64,000 nt of DNA from Actinobacillus arthritidis. GTDB lineage: Bacteria > Pseudomonadota > Gammaproteobacteria > Enterobacterales > Pasteurellaceae. This document shows, one piece after another, positions 30,271 to 39,128 of this stretch. Location of the stretch: NCBI RefSeq assembly GCF_029774155.1, contig NZ_CP103833.1:1798001-1862000 (forward strand), given 5' to 3'. Each line of letters starts with the position of its first letter. The first letter of the stretch is position 1. The notes under the pieces are model-generated. The model searched no databases, had not been told where the DNA came from, and worked only from the letters and a program-made list of their open reading frames with translations. The translations under genes were made by a program, and so were the position numbers.

Positions 30271-31425
30271 TTATTGTCTGACATAGCCACCACTTACCTG
30301 CTTAATTACATTCAACAATTCTAAATCAAGTAACTCGACTAATAGCGTTTCCACTTCTAATGAAATCGCCTTTGCCAACTCATCAATCGAAATCGGATCA
30401 AGACCGATATGTTCCACAATTTGTTGCTGACAAGCGGTCAATTCCGGCAATTTTTTTGCAAGATGATTGTTCTTATTCGGCACATCAGCTTTTGCAAAAA
30501 ATGGGGCTTTTTCGACCGCTTGTTGCGGCTCAAACAGCACCTGTTGCCGAGGCTGATCCGGCAGTTGATATTGAATCGCCTGTAAAATATCCTCTATCGT
30601 CTCAGTTAAAAGTGCTCCTTCTTTGATCAATTTATGACAGCCTTGTGCATACGGGTTTTGTACCGAATTAGGAAGTGCAAAAACTTCTCGCCCTTGCTCC
30701 AACGCATAACGAGCGGTAATCAGCGTGCCACTATTTAATGTAGCTTCCACCACTAATGTACCAAGTGATAAACCGCTGATAATCCGATTACGACGAGGAA
30801 AATTCTCGGCAAGCGGCGGTTGATTCGGGAAAAATTCCGACACCAACGCCCCGCCGCTTTCAATAATCTGTTCCGCCAATTTTTTGTGTCTTGCCGGATA
30901 GACTTGATCTAAACCGCTACCCAGCACAGCAATCGTAATACCCCGTTCCGCTACCGCTCGCTGATGACAAAAGCCGTCTATACCGATCGCAAGTCCGCTG
31001 GTTACCGCCAAATGATGTTTAATCAGTTGCTCGCTAAAATAGCATGCCCAATATTCTCCATAGGCAGAAAAATCTCGGCTACCAACAATCGCAATTTGCG
31101 GTAAACTCAAACTGCTTACAGAACCTCTGACAAATAACACCGGTGGTGCGGTGCTGATTTGCCGTAATAAAAACGGATATTCCTCATCAAATAAGCTCAA
31201 TAAATGTTGATTCGGTTGTTCCGCCCACGCTAATGCGCTCTCAATCCAACGCATTTCCGGATTGAACCAGCGTTGAATCTGTTTCTCGTTCCAACCTATT
31301 TGTTGTAATTGACATTTGTCATATTGGCAAAATTGGGCAAAATCCACTTCGGACAACAGACGAGCTATTCGTCGCGCCCCTAGTTGCGGAATTTGTAGTA
31401 ATTTCAGTAAAGCGATTTGTGGCAT
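30271..31425 (-). CDS. dprA: DNA processing protein DprA
   Basis: 384 residues. N-terminal helical SAM-like region (LKLLQIPQLGARRIARLLSEV), central Rossmann DprA domain (AIVGSRDFSAYGEYWACYFSEQL, TSGLAIGIDGFCHQRAV, AVLGSGLDQVYPARHKKLAEQI, PRRNRIISGLSLGTLVVEA) and a C-terminal winged-helix (about 315-384). It loads RecA on incoming single strands in natural transformation, which fits the many uptake sequences in the window. Two uptake 9-mers lie inside this gene (30430 and 30515), in opposite orientations. Confidence 0.96.
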   Translation of the reverse strand: MPQIALLKLLQIPQLGARRIARLLSEVDFAQFCQYDKCQLQQIGWNEKQIQRWFNPEMRWIESALAWAEQPNQHLLSLFDEEYPFLLRQISTAPPVLFVRGSVSSLSLPQIAIVGSRDFSAYGEYWACYFSEQLIKHHLAVTSGLAIGIDGFCHQRAVAERGITIAVLGSGLDQVYPARHKKLAEQIIESGGALVSEFFPNQPPLAENFPRRNRIISGLSLGTLVVEATLNSGTLITARYALEQGREVFALPNSVQNPYAQGCHKLIKEGALLTETIEDILQAIQYQLPDQPRQQVLFEPQQAVEKAPFFAKADVPNKNNHLAKKLPELTACQQQIVEHIGLDPISIDELAKAISLEVETLLVELLDLELLNVIKQVSGGYVRQ

Positions 31426-31609
31426 TAATCTATTCCCTAAATGAATGATGGCTAATTAAAAGGAAACATAGACAAATAACGATTAAACAGGTAATTTAGT
31501 CAGACGTTTTATCTTATTTAGCTATGTTTTTCACAAAATAGCCCATCATAAGAAAACGAATTAATTAACCAATTTATAATTTTTTATTTTTCGATTGAGA
31601 TCACAAAAA

Positions 31610-32122
31610 ATGTCAGTTTTAGAAGTTGTACTTTACCCGGATGAAGGGTTAGCAAAAGTGTGTGAGCCTGTTGCACAGGTGGACAATGAATTAAATCAGT
31701 TCATTGATGATATGTTTGACACAATGTACGAACACGAAGGTATCGGTCTTGCCGCACCGCAAGTGGGCGTATTAAAACGTGTTATTACGATTGATATTGA
31801 AGGCGATAAAACTAACCAAGTGGTACTGATTAACCCGGAGATTTTAGAATCGAGTGGCGAAACCGGTATCGAAGAAGGCTGTTTATCGATCCCCGGTCAT
31901 CGTGCGTTAGTGCCACGTAAAGAAAAAGTGAAAGTAAAAGCGTTAAACCGTAAAGGCGAAGAGGTGATTTACGAGGCGGACGGCTTATTCGCTATCTGTA
32001 TCCAACACGAAATCGACCATCTCAACGGTGTGCTGTTCGTGGATCACATCTCTGCACTTAAACGCCAACGCATTAAAGAAAAAATGCAAAAACTCAAAAA
32101 ACAAATTGAGCGTGCTAAGTAA
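31610..32122 (+). CDS. def: peptide deformylase
   Basis: 170 residues from [14 protein letters not shown]; the upstream TTG start is rejected because relatives begin here. All three deformylase motifs are present: [19 protein letters not shown] (Cys ligand) and [12 protein letters not shown] (HExxH). It removes formyl from nascent proteins. The usual partner fmt does not follow; an AlbA_2-domain gene lies 22 bp downstream instead. Confidence 0.98.
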   Translation: MSVLEVVLYPDEGLAKVCEPVAQVDNELNQFIDDMFDTMYEHEGIGLAAPQVGVLKRVITIDIEGDKTNQVVLINPEILESSGETGIEEGCLSIPGHRALVPRKEKVKVKALNRKGEEVIYEADGLFAICIQHEIDHLNGVLFVDHISALKRQRIKEKMQKLKKQIERAK

Positions 32123-32144
32123 AACCACTTTGTAGGAAACAGTT

Positions 32145-33590
32145 ATGAGTAAATTCTTAGATTTAAACGTTCTAAGATTTCAAAAAGAAGGACAATATTT
32201 TGATCGTAAAAGTGCAAGAATAAGACCGAGAGATATATTAAAACATTTGGTCGCTTTTGCGAATGCTAACGGTGGAACTCTCGTAATCGGTATTGAAGAT
32301 AATGGAGATATCAGTGGCTTTGGGGTTAATGGTTCACATTCGATAGATGAATTTTCATCTATCGCACTCATAGAATTACGAAAAACGCCCATTCTCGTCA
32401 AAACCGAGCGGATTCCCGTCTTAAATACAGCCGGAGTAAGTGATGAAATTCTACAGATTACTGTTGATGTATCAAGCGATCGTGTTATAGAGAACTATGA
32501 CAATAAAGTTTATTTAAGACAAGATGATAAAAGTATTGAACTTAACTTTGAACAAATTACTCAATTAACTTATGATCGAGGACAACGATATTTTGAGGAT
32601 GAAATCGTTGAAGATTCATCAATGGATGATATTGATGACGAGATTCTGGCAAAATATCGTGCTTTAATGCGCTTAGATAACCTCTCTATATTAGATATAC
32701 TCTCAGCAAGGAACTTTATAAAAAACGGGCATTTAACGCACGCCGGAGTGCTATTATTTAGTAAAAACCCAACTAAATACTTACCACAAGCCCGTTTAAG
32801 AGTAATCAAATATGACGGTAATAATGCTCAAGTCGGTCAAAGTTTAAATATCATTAAAGAAAAAAATTTTGAAGGGAATATTCCTAAAGTTATTTCTGAA
32901 GTTAAAAGTTTCGTGGCGGATCAATTAAGAGAATTTCAATATCTCGATCATAACGGTACTTTCAAGATTATGCCGGAATACCCCGAATTTGCTTGGTTTG
33001 AAGGAATTGTGAATGCTTTAGTCCATAGAAATTATGCGATTAGAGGAGATCATATCAAAGTATTAATATTTGATAATCGCTTAGAAATTCATAGTCCCGG
33101 ATTGCTTCCGAATATTGTTACCCTACAAAATATGAAAACACAAAGATTCTCTAGAAATCCTCGTATAGCAAGAATCTTATCCGAGTTTGGCTGGGTAAAA
33201 GAAATGAATGAAGGCGTGAAAAGAATATATTCGGAAATGGAGAATTTTTATCTAAAACAACCAATATATTTTGAACAAAACCATTCACTCATACTCACGT
33301 TAGAAAACAATATATTAAATCGAGCTTTAAGAGTTAAGGATTCTTTAGAAGCATTAATCACATCTGATACATTTAATGATTTAAGTGGATATGAGAAAGA
33401 AATCCTAAGCTATATTTATACCAACAAAAAAATTACTGTGAAAGATGGCATAGAGATACTCAATAAAAGTAATACTTTTGTAAGAAATAAATTTAAACAT
33501 CTTGAAAAGCTAGGTATTCTAAAATGGAACGGGTCTAATCCTACAGATCCTACGCAATATTATGCTTTAGCTGAAAAATATAGTTCATAG
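32145..33590 (+). CDS. AlbA_2 / Schlafen-like ATP-binding domain protein
   Basis: 481 residues. N-terminal AlbA_2 domain (DRKSARIRPRDILKHLVAFANANGGTLVIGIEDNGDISGF, about 20-60), a central RecG-like C-terminal region (EFAWFEGIVNALVHRNYAIRGDHIKVLIFDNRLEIHSPG, RNPRIARILSEFGWVKEMNEGVKRIY) and a C-terminal winged-helix (about 415-470). Such proteins are often accessory and are called putative regulators or helicase-related; function unknown. Composition is more AT-rich than def and hldD. The stop codon lies within the first copy of a 10-bp tandem repeat. Confidence 0.85.
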   Translation: MSKFLDLNVLRFQKEGQYFDRKSARIRPRDILKHLVAFANANGGTLVIGIEDNGDISGFGVNGSHSIDEFSSIALIELRKTPILVKTERIPVLNTAGVSDEILQITVDVSSDRVIENYDNKVYLRQDDKSIELNFEQITQLTYDRGQRYFEDEIVEDSSMDDIDDEILAKYRALMRLDNLSILDILSARNFIKNGHLTHAGVLLFSKNPTKYLPQARLRVIKYDGNNAQVGQSLNIIKEKNFEGNIPKVISEVKSFVADQLREFQYLDHNGTFKIMPEYPEFAWFEGIVNALVHRNYAIRGDHIKVLIFDNRLEIHSPGLLPNIVTLQNMKTQRFSRNPRIARILSEFGWVKEMNEGVKRIYSEMENFYLKQPIYFEQNHSLILTLENNILNRALRVKDSLEALITSDTFNDLSGYEKEILSYIYTNKKITVKDGIEILNKSNTFVRNKFKHLEKLGILKWNGSNPTDPTQYYALAEKYSS

Positions 33591-33620
33591 TAGTTCATAG
33601 TAGTTCATAGTAGTTCATAG
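33581..33620. repeat. four perfect copies of a 10-bp tandem repeat
   Basis: TAGTTCATAG occurs four times without a mismatch, starting in the last codons of the AlbA_2 gene and ending 12 bases before the CAGGAG site of hldD. Copy number changes by slippage would alter the distance between the genes but not the upstream protein end. Confidence 0.95.
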
Positions 33621-33642
33621 TAATATCAGGAGTAATATTTAT

Positions 33643-34569
33643 ATGATTATCGTAACAGGCGGCTTTGGTATGATCGGTAGTAATATCGTCAAAGCATTAA
33701 ATGAAATCGGCAGAAAAGATATTCTTGTTGTAGATAACTTAAAAAACGGCGAAAAATTCGTAAATTTAGTAGATTTAGATATTGCGGATTATTGTGATAA
33801 AGAAGATTTTATCGCTTCGATCATTGCCGGCGATGATTTCGGCGATATTGATGCGGTATTCCACGAAGGTGCTTGCTCGGCAACCACCGAATGGGACGGC
33901 AAATACTTAATGCACAATAACTACGAATATTCAAAAGAGTTATTACATTTCTGTTTAGATCGCCAAATTCCGTTCTTCTACGCATCAAGTGCGGCAACTT
34001 ACGGTGGCCGTTCGGATAACTTTATCGAAGAGCGTAAATTTGAACAACCGCTCAATGCTTACGGTTACTCAAAATTCCTATTTGACGAATATGTACGCCA
34101 AGTTTTACCGGAAGCGGATTCGCCGGTATGCGGTTTTAAATATTTCAACGTGTACGGCCCACGTGAACAACACAAAGGCTCAATGGCAAGCGTAGCGTTC
34201 CACTTAAACAATCAAATGCTGAAAGGCGAAAACCCTAAATTATTCGAAGGCTCAGAAACCTTCTTACGTGATTTTGTGTATGTGGAAGACGTGGCAAAAG
34301 TGAATATCTGGGCGTGGCAAAACGGTATTTCCGGCATTTATAACCTCGGTACCGGCAAAGCGGAATCGTTCCAAGCGGTAGCACAAGCGGTGATCGACTT
34401 CCACGGCAAAGGCGAAATCGAAAAAATCCCATTCCCAGATCATTTAAAGTCTCGCTACCAAACCTTCACCCAAGCGGATCTAACCAAACTCCGTGCGACA
34501 GGCTATACAGGTACATTCAAAACCGTAGCCGAAGGTACGAAAGAATATATGGCGTGGTTAAATCGTTAA
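33643..34569 (+). CDS. hldD: ADP-L-glycero-D-manno-heptose 6-epimerase
   Basis: 308 residues, the normal length. An N-terminal NAD(P)-binding loop ([19 protein letters not shown]), [31 protein letters not shown], the catalytic YGYSKF and [27 protein letters not shown] are typical HldD/RfaD sequence. It makes the heptose donor for the lipooligosaccharide inner core. It follows a 10-bp tandem repeat and a terminator closes it. Confidence 0.97.
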   Translation: MIIVTGGFGMIGSNIVKALNEIGRKDILVVDNLKNGEKFVNLVDLDIADYCDKEDFIASIIAGDDFGDIDAVFHEGACSATTEWDGKYLMHNNYEYSKELLHFCLDRQIPFFYASSAATYGGRSDNFIEERKFEQPLNAYGYSKFLFDEYVRQVLPEADSPVCGFKYFNVYGPREQHKGSMASVAFHLNNQMLKGENPKLFEGSETFLRDFVYVEDVAKVNIWAWQNGISGIYNLGTGKAESFQAVAQAVIDFHGKGEIEKIPFPDHLKSRYQTFTQADLTKLRATGYTGTFKTVAEGTKEYMAWLNR

Positions 34570-34649
34570 TATCTAGCCTTATATTAAAAACAAAGCGTAA
34601 GTCGCTATAAGTGCTACTTAATTAGGTGAAAACTACCATAAGTGTTAAG

Positions 34650-34673
34650 AAAAGATGCCTAACGGCATCTTTT
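34650..34673 (+). terminator. terminator after hldD
   Basis: AAAAGATGCC TAAC GGCATCTTTT, a 10-bp perfect stem with T-rich tail on both strands, between hldD and the convergent Slam-like gene. Confidence 0.85.
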
Positions 34674-34766
34674 CTTCATATAAATATTTAATGATACGAG
34701 AGAGAACTCTCACATCATCGTTAGCGATTTTTTGTTGTTTTCTTAGCAAAAACGACCGCTTACAAG

Positions 34767-36173
34767 CTACCAACTCTTCTCTACCGTCATAAACCATTCA
34801 CTTCCCGATCGGCTATAAAAAGCGGAAATATTGCTGTCAATTTTACGATAACGATAATTTAATTTTGGAACAAAACCTTGCCATTGAATTTGGTTATGCC
34901 ACAAACTAGCATTTACACTATATTCATCATCCAGTCGCTTTTTCGGGAAATAGAAGTTATCCGCTAAGAAATCACGCTTTACATAACGCAAACTGACTCG
35001 GCTCACAACATCGCCATAACGCACTAGCGTACCAAGATTAATTCCTTTACGAATAGACGTTTCTGCCTTATCTCTCGTGCGATCTTTACTCAACTCTACC
35101 CCACTGAACACCACCCAATTCGGATTGACGGTATAGCTTAACGAAGCCGATAATCCATTGATATAACCATTATAACGTTGTGCAATATTTTCATCGGCAT
35201 AGCGTTTCTGTGTATGGTTAAAATTGGCGGAAAATGACCATTGGCGGTTAAGCTGACGGCGAAACTCAATATTTGCACCGTAATTTTGGCTGTAACGTGG
35301 CGAAGCGAGCCAGTTTTGTTCAAAGAACGGCAAAATGCCCCAAGATTGCAATGCAGAATGTTTACGATAACCGAATGAACCGTATAACGATTTTTCGCTG
35401 TAATCTTGGTTATCCCAATAATGCACACCACTAAATCGTCCTTCAAATGCCACAAAATGATTACCGCTTAGGTTTATTTCTCTACTTGCTCCCAAACCGT
35501 AACGAAAACCGTGGGCTTTTTGCGGTAAAGAATCTTCATTTTTTAAGAATCGCAAACCACCGATTTCGACTTCTCGTTCACTGGAAGCATTGTTCACATT
35601 ATCGGTTTGTGTATATTGCAATTCCGCATCCGGTTGCCAATTTTGACGCTCTGCCATTGCTTGCAAATAACGTTCAACTAACGGTCGCATTTGCGGATCA
35701 AGGACTTTTCTTGCTTGTTCTAACTGTTGTTTCGCTTCACGATATTGCTTGTTTTCAAACAACATCACACCCAAATCGAAACGTGGATAAGCTAACTGCG
35801 GTTGAGCCTGTAAAATTTGTTGGTAAAGCTCGATCGCCCCGTCATAATCTTGTTCCGCACGCAACATTGCTCCTTTCGCATAGCGATATAAAATCGGATC
35901 GAAGTTCGCCTGTTTAGCATAATTATCCAATGCCGGTTTTAGAGCTTGCCACTGTTTATTGACTAATAACGCTGTGATAGTTTGATCTAAATTTGCCGGT
36001 TCGGCTGGTGTAAATATCGGGGTATCAGCGGTTAAATTCGTTGAACTTTTTACAAACTCCGCCGGTTTTAGATGATCGGCTTTATCCTCAAAGAAGATTG
36101 GTTTGGGTGTAGAAATAGTTTCCGCTAAAAGTGTTGAGGGAAGCACAAGAAGAATAAAAGGTATTGATTTCAT
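34767..36173 (-). CDS. Slam-type surface lipoprotein assembly modifier
   Basis: 468 residues. A signal peptide (MKSIPFILLVLPSTLLAE) leads into an N-terminal helical TPR domain (about 65-185, for example YDGAIELYQQILQAQPQLAYPRFDLGVMLFENKQYREAKQQL) and a C-terminal beta-barrel from about 190 (DUF560 type), rich in alternating aromatic strands and ending in Trp. This is the Slam architecture, which moves specific lipoproteins to the cell surface. The gene 146 bp upstream on the same strand encodes a lipoprotein with a small C-terminal barrel, the expected substrate arrangement. Confidence 0.85.
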   Translation of the reverse strand: MKSIPFILLVLPSTLLAETISTPKPIFFEDKADHLKPAEFVKSSTNLTADTPIFTPAEPANLDQTITALLVNKQWQALKPALDNYAKQANFDPILYRYAKGAMLRAEQDYDGAIELYQQILQAQPQLAYPRFDLGVMLFENKQYREAKQQLEQARKVLDPQMRPLVERYLQAMAERQNWQPDAELQYTQTDNVNNASSEREVEIGGLRFLKNEDSLPQKAHGFRYGLGASREINLSGNHFVAFEGRFSGVHYWDNQDYSEKSLYGSFGYRKHSALQSWGILPFFEQNWLASPRYSQNYGANIEFRRQLNRQWSFSANFNHTQKRYADENIAQRYNGYINGLSASLSYTVNPNWVVFSGVELSKDRTRDKAETSIRKGINLGTLVRYGDVVSRVSLRYVKRDFLADNFYFPKKRLDDEYSVNASLWHNQIQWQGFVPKLNYRYRKIDSNISAFYSRSGSEWFMTVEKSW

Positions 36174-36202
36174 TAGATTTTATCGGAAAGGTTTTTATTA
36201 GC

Positions 36203-36297
36203 GTAGGGATGCACCTCGTGCGTCCGCAAGCGGTCTAATTTGTAAAAAATTTTGCAAATTCAACCGTCAAATACGGACACACGCCGTGTGTCCCTAC
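36203..36297. repeat. paired GTAGGG...CCCTAC palindromes
   Basis: GTAGGGATGCACCTCGTG (36203-36220) and GTGTGTCCCTAC (36286-36297) are the outer ends of an imperfect 24-bp inverted repeat, each arm itself a hairpin (GGATGCAC/GTGCGTCC and GGACACAC/GTGTGTCC). It fills the gap between the lipoprotein and the Slam-like gene and includes an uptake-like core (GCAAGCGGTC). It may limit Slam expression relative to its substrate. Confidence 0.75.
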
Positions 36298-36319
36298 CAT
36301 TATATGAAATAGTTAAAAA

Positions 36320-38413
36320 CTATTTTTTGATTTCACCACGTGTGCCGCCGAAGCCAATGTCAAATGAACCTGAACCGTGCATATCATGTCTATCTGACGA
36401 CATAACTTTATCACTAATAGATTTAGTTGGTGACAAATAAGTGTTATTTTCGCTATCCCAAGCACCATAAGGAGATTGGCTTAATGTTGCTCGCCCAGAA
36501 ATTTCTTCTGCGTTTTTACCATAGAATCCTAATTGGTAATCTCCACTAGTATCTCTTACATTTTTCCATTCATCCGCACTAATTCTGCCTCTTGCTCGCA
36601 TACCGCCAGAGGAAGCCGATTTATAAATTTCACCTTGATCAAGTGTTAAACGACCTATATGCTCTAACCCTTCAATACTTCCTTGTCCTGTTTTCTTAGC
36701 AAAATCTACATTATAAGTAAGTGTTCCTTGGCTGTGAGAATCAAATGCCACACCTGTATATGTCGCACTTCCTTCAGTTGGAAATTGAAGTTCTTTTGTT
36801 TCCAAACCTTTATCATCCTGAACAGTATAGGTTTCTGTTTTTCTTACAACTGGTTCATACCTATAATTTGTTCCATCATAGTTATATTGCATCTCTTCAC
36901 TTTCTTTAGAATGGTACTTTCCTGTTACAACAGAATATCTTTGGTTATAAATATCGTTATGTTGATCAGTAGTTATAAATCGTCCTGTTTCTTTGTCATT
37001 TTCAACAATAGGCTCTTTTACTAAACTTGAATTTTGATTCCGATTGAATCCTATTAAAGTTTCATTAGGGAGACCTTTCAAGCTATTACTCAGATTAGTT
37101 TCCGCCTCATCTAGCGTGTTATATAAGTTTTCTCTAACAAAATCCGCTACATAATATTGATTGTTTAAATAGTCTTTAGAAAGTTGTTCTAAATTTTGTT
37201 TATGGGTAACTAATTGCTCTAATTTGTTCTTAAACTCATCTAAAGTTAGAGCTTTATTTTGTTCGACAAAATCTGTCGTATTAAGATTATAATTAAAATG
37301 TTGCTGAGAATATGTGTTTGCTAACTGATACATTTTTTCTGTTTTTTGTGATTCCTCTCGTTCAGCAACAAGTTTATCTAACTCAGTCAATGCACTTTCT
37401 TTGCTACCATTTGCATAATTACTAGCAAAATTACCCGCTTCCCAATCTTCTAACCCTTTTTCTTTCGCCAGTTGGGTTAATTCTTTAATAAAATTATTAC
37501 GTTCAACTAACTTATCTAGCTCAACTAATGTTGCATCTTTTCCTTGATCAACATTGTTATAAGCAAAATTATTCGCTTCCCACTCTTGTAAACCTTTGCT
37601 TTGAGCTAATTGTTTTAATTCGGTAATTAGCGTTTCACGAGCATTTTGTTTATCTTCTGCTTCTTTTCGTAATAAATCGGCTAAATCATCATAACTTTTA
37701 TCTCTATTCGCTTTTTCAAATGCTCTTGTCGCTTCATCCGAATAACCGAAATCTCTTGCCAAAATTCTGACTTTCGAGTTTCTTGACGCAAGCATAATTT
37801 TATCTGTCACTTCTTGCTTAGTTTTACCGATTAAATCCGTCGCTAATTCATCCGCCCAACCATTACTTAAACCGGCACTGATTGCTAGTTTATGAATTTG
37901 CTCTTTAGTAAGCGGTGTATTTACCGCTAATAAAGCGGCTTCAGCCTTTAATTTTGCTTCCTGCTCCGCTTGTATTACTTTTTCTTTTTGCACTAAACTT
38001 TCATTTGCTTTTGCTAATTCTTGGGTAAATTTAGTCAAATTATTTTGTGTCGTAACAAGCGTTTTCTTGATCTCATCAACCGTTTTAGCGGAAGCCGAAT
38101 TAGCTTGCTTTAATTGGGTTGTAACAGCTTCAAGATTACTTTTTGTCGCAGTTAATTCTTTCTGTAAGTCTGCTTTCTCTTTACTGGACAACAATGATAA
38201 ATTTTTTAATTTTTCTTCTGCTTGTTGTGTAGCTTGTTGTGCATTGGCTAACTGTTGTTTTACTTGTTCAATTTCTGTTTGTTGTATTTGTGGTTGCGTA
38301 TGTATTTGCATATCCGTTTTTGGTTTAGCATGATTAGAACCGCCGCCACTACTCCCACAAGCGGTTAAACTCAGCAAAATTGCGGTTGCAATAGAAATAC
38401 GTTTAATAGACAT
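36320..38413 (-). CDS. large surface lipoprotein, probable Slam substrate
   Basis: 697 residues. Type II signal peptide with lipobox LTAC (Cys19), then a Gly/Ser tether, a long predicted coiled coil (about 45-165, rich in Gln, Lys, Glu) and at least two repeats of about 50 residues with LITELKQLAQSKGLQEWEA and FIKELTQLAKEKGLEDWEA as their starts. The last 140 residues (from GSATYTGVAFDSHSQG to the end, with SGRATL and GSGSFDIGFGGTRGEIKK) resemble the C-terminal barrel of TbpB or factor H-binding proteins. Ligand unknown. The adjacent Slam-like gene should export it. Confidence 0.8.
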   Translation of the reverse strand: MSIKRISIATAILLSLTACGSSGGGSNHAKPKTDMQIHTQPQIQQTEIEQVKQQLANAQQATQQAEEKLKNLSLLSSKEKADLQKELTATKSNLEAVTTQLKQANSASAKTVDEIKKTLVTTQNNLTKFTQELAKANESLVQKEKVIQAEQEAKLKAEAALLAVNTPLTKEQIHKLAISAGLSNGWADELATDLIGKTKQEVTDKIMLASRNSKVRILARDFGYSDEATRAFEKANRDKSYDDLADLLRKEAEDKQNARETLITELKQLAQSKGLQEWEANNFAYNNVDQGKDATLVELDKLVERNNFIKELTQLAKEKGLEDWEAGNFASNYANGSKESALTELDKLVAEREESQKTEKMYQLANTYSQQHFNYNLNTTDFVEQNKALTLDEFKNKLEQLVTHKQNLEQLSKDYLNNQYYVADFVRENLYNTLDEAETNLSNSLKGLPNETLIGFNRNQNSSLVKEPIVENDKETGRFITTDQHNDIYNQRYSVVTGKYHSKESEEMQYNYDGTNYRYEPVVRKTETYTVQDDKGLETKELQFPTEGSATYTGVAFDSHSQGTLTYNVDFAKKTGQGSIEGLEHIGRLTLDQGEIYKSASSGGMRARGRISADEWKNVRDTSGDYQLGFYGKNAEEISGRATLSQSPYGAWDSENNTYLSPTKSISDKVMSSDRHDMHGSGSFDIGFGGTRGEIKK

Positions 38414-38551
38414 AGATAGACCTCATAAAATAATATAACGGTTAAAATTAAACCCGTTTTAATTTATACTAAACCGTAAAAATAAACCATAAATTATTAA
38501 TTACAGTCTATTACCTTGTTAAGCAAGGTAACCTACCTTAAAAGGGCAATT

Positions 38552-38965
38552 ATGAAAATTAATGAGAAAATCCGTCATTTACGAGAAAATCATCAGCTTT
38601 CCCAAGAAGTAATGGCAGATAAATTAGGTATGTCGGTAACCGGTTATGCCAAAATTGAGCGAGGCGAAGTGCGTTCCAATTTACCTCGTTTAGAGCAAAT
38701 TTCTGAAGTATTTGATATGGATATTTGCGAATTGTTGTCTTACGGAGAGGAAGGGCAGATTTTCTTTAATAATGCAGATAATGATTTTAGTAATTCTAAT
38801 AACTTTTGCTTTTCTCTAGGTAATAAAGGCAACAACCAAGAAATCGAAAAATTACAACAGTTATTAGTGCATAAAGAAGAGTTAATAGCACAAAAAGATA
38901 AGCTGATCGAGAGCCTTGAACGTGAACTGGCATTACTCAGAAAGCTGACAAGCGGTCAAAATTAG
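38552..38965 (+). CDS. XRE-family transcriptional regulator
   Basis: 137 residues from MKINEKIRHLRENHQLS; an upstream in-frame TTG start is less likely. Residues 1-65 form a Cro/C1 HTH (LSQEVMADKLGMSVTGYAKIERGEVRSNLPRLEQISEVF); the C-terminus is a short coiled coil (KEELIAQKDKLIESLERELALLRKL). It is divergent from the surface lipoprotein gene with a 138-bp gap and could control it, though this is inferred from position. An exact uptake 9-mer overlaps the stop region (38948). Confidence 0.88.
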   Translation: MKINEKIRHLRENHQLSQEVMADKLGMSVTGYAKIERGEVRSNLPRLEQISEVFDMDICELLSYGEEGQIFFNNADNDFSNSNNFCFSLGNKGNNQEIEKLQQLLVHKEELIAQKDKLIESLERELALLRKLTSGQN

Positions 38966-38995
38966 TCGATTTGTTACCGGCGATATATCGTAAAA

Positions 38996-39026
38996 GAAGT
39001 TCTTACTTAAATAAGTAAGAACTTTT
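38996..39026 (+). terminator. terminator after XRE regulator
   Basis: GAAGTTCTTACTT AA ATAAGTAAGAACTTT with a T-rich tail; perfect stem of about 11 bp. Confidence 0.85.
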
Positions 39027-39128
39027 TGATTTAAGTCTAACCGCTACCCCGTCTTGATTATAGAGCCACTAAATTTCCAAATTTATAATTCCTACTAATT
39101 TAATCAACTATATTATTAGGAGTTTACG

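Noticed and set aside
33581..33620. CRISPR-like repeats
   Set aside because: The four 10-bp units are direct tandem copies with no spacers and are far too short.
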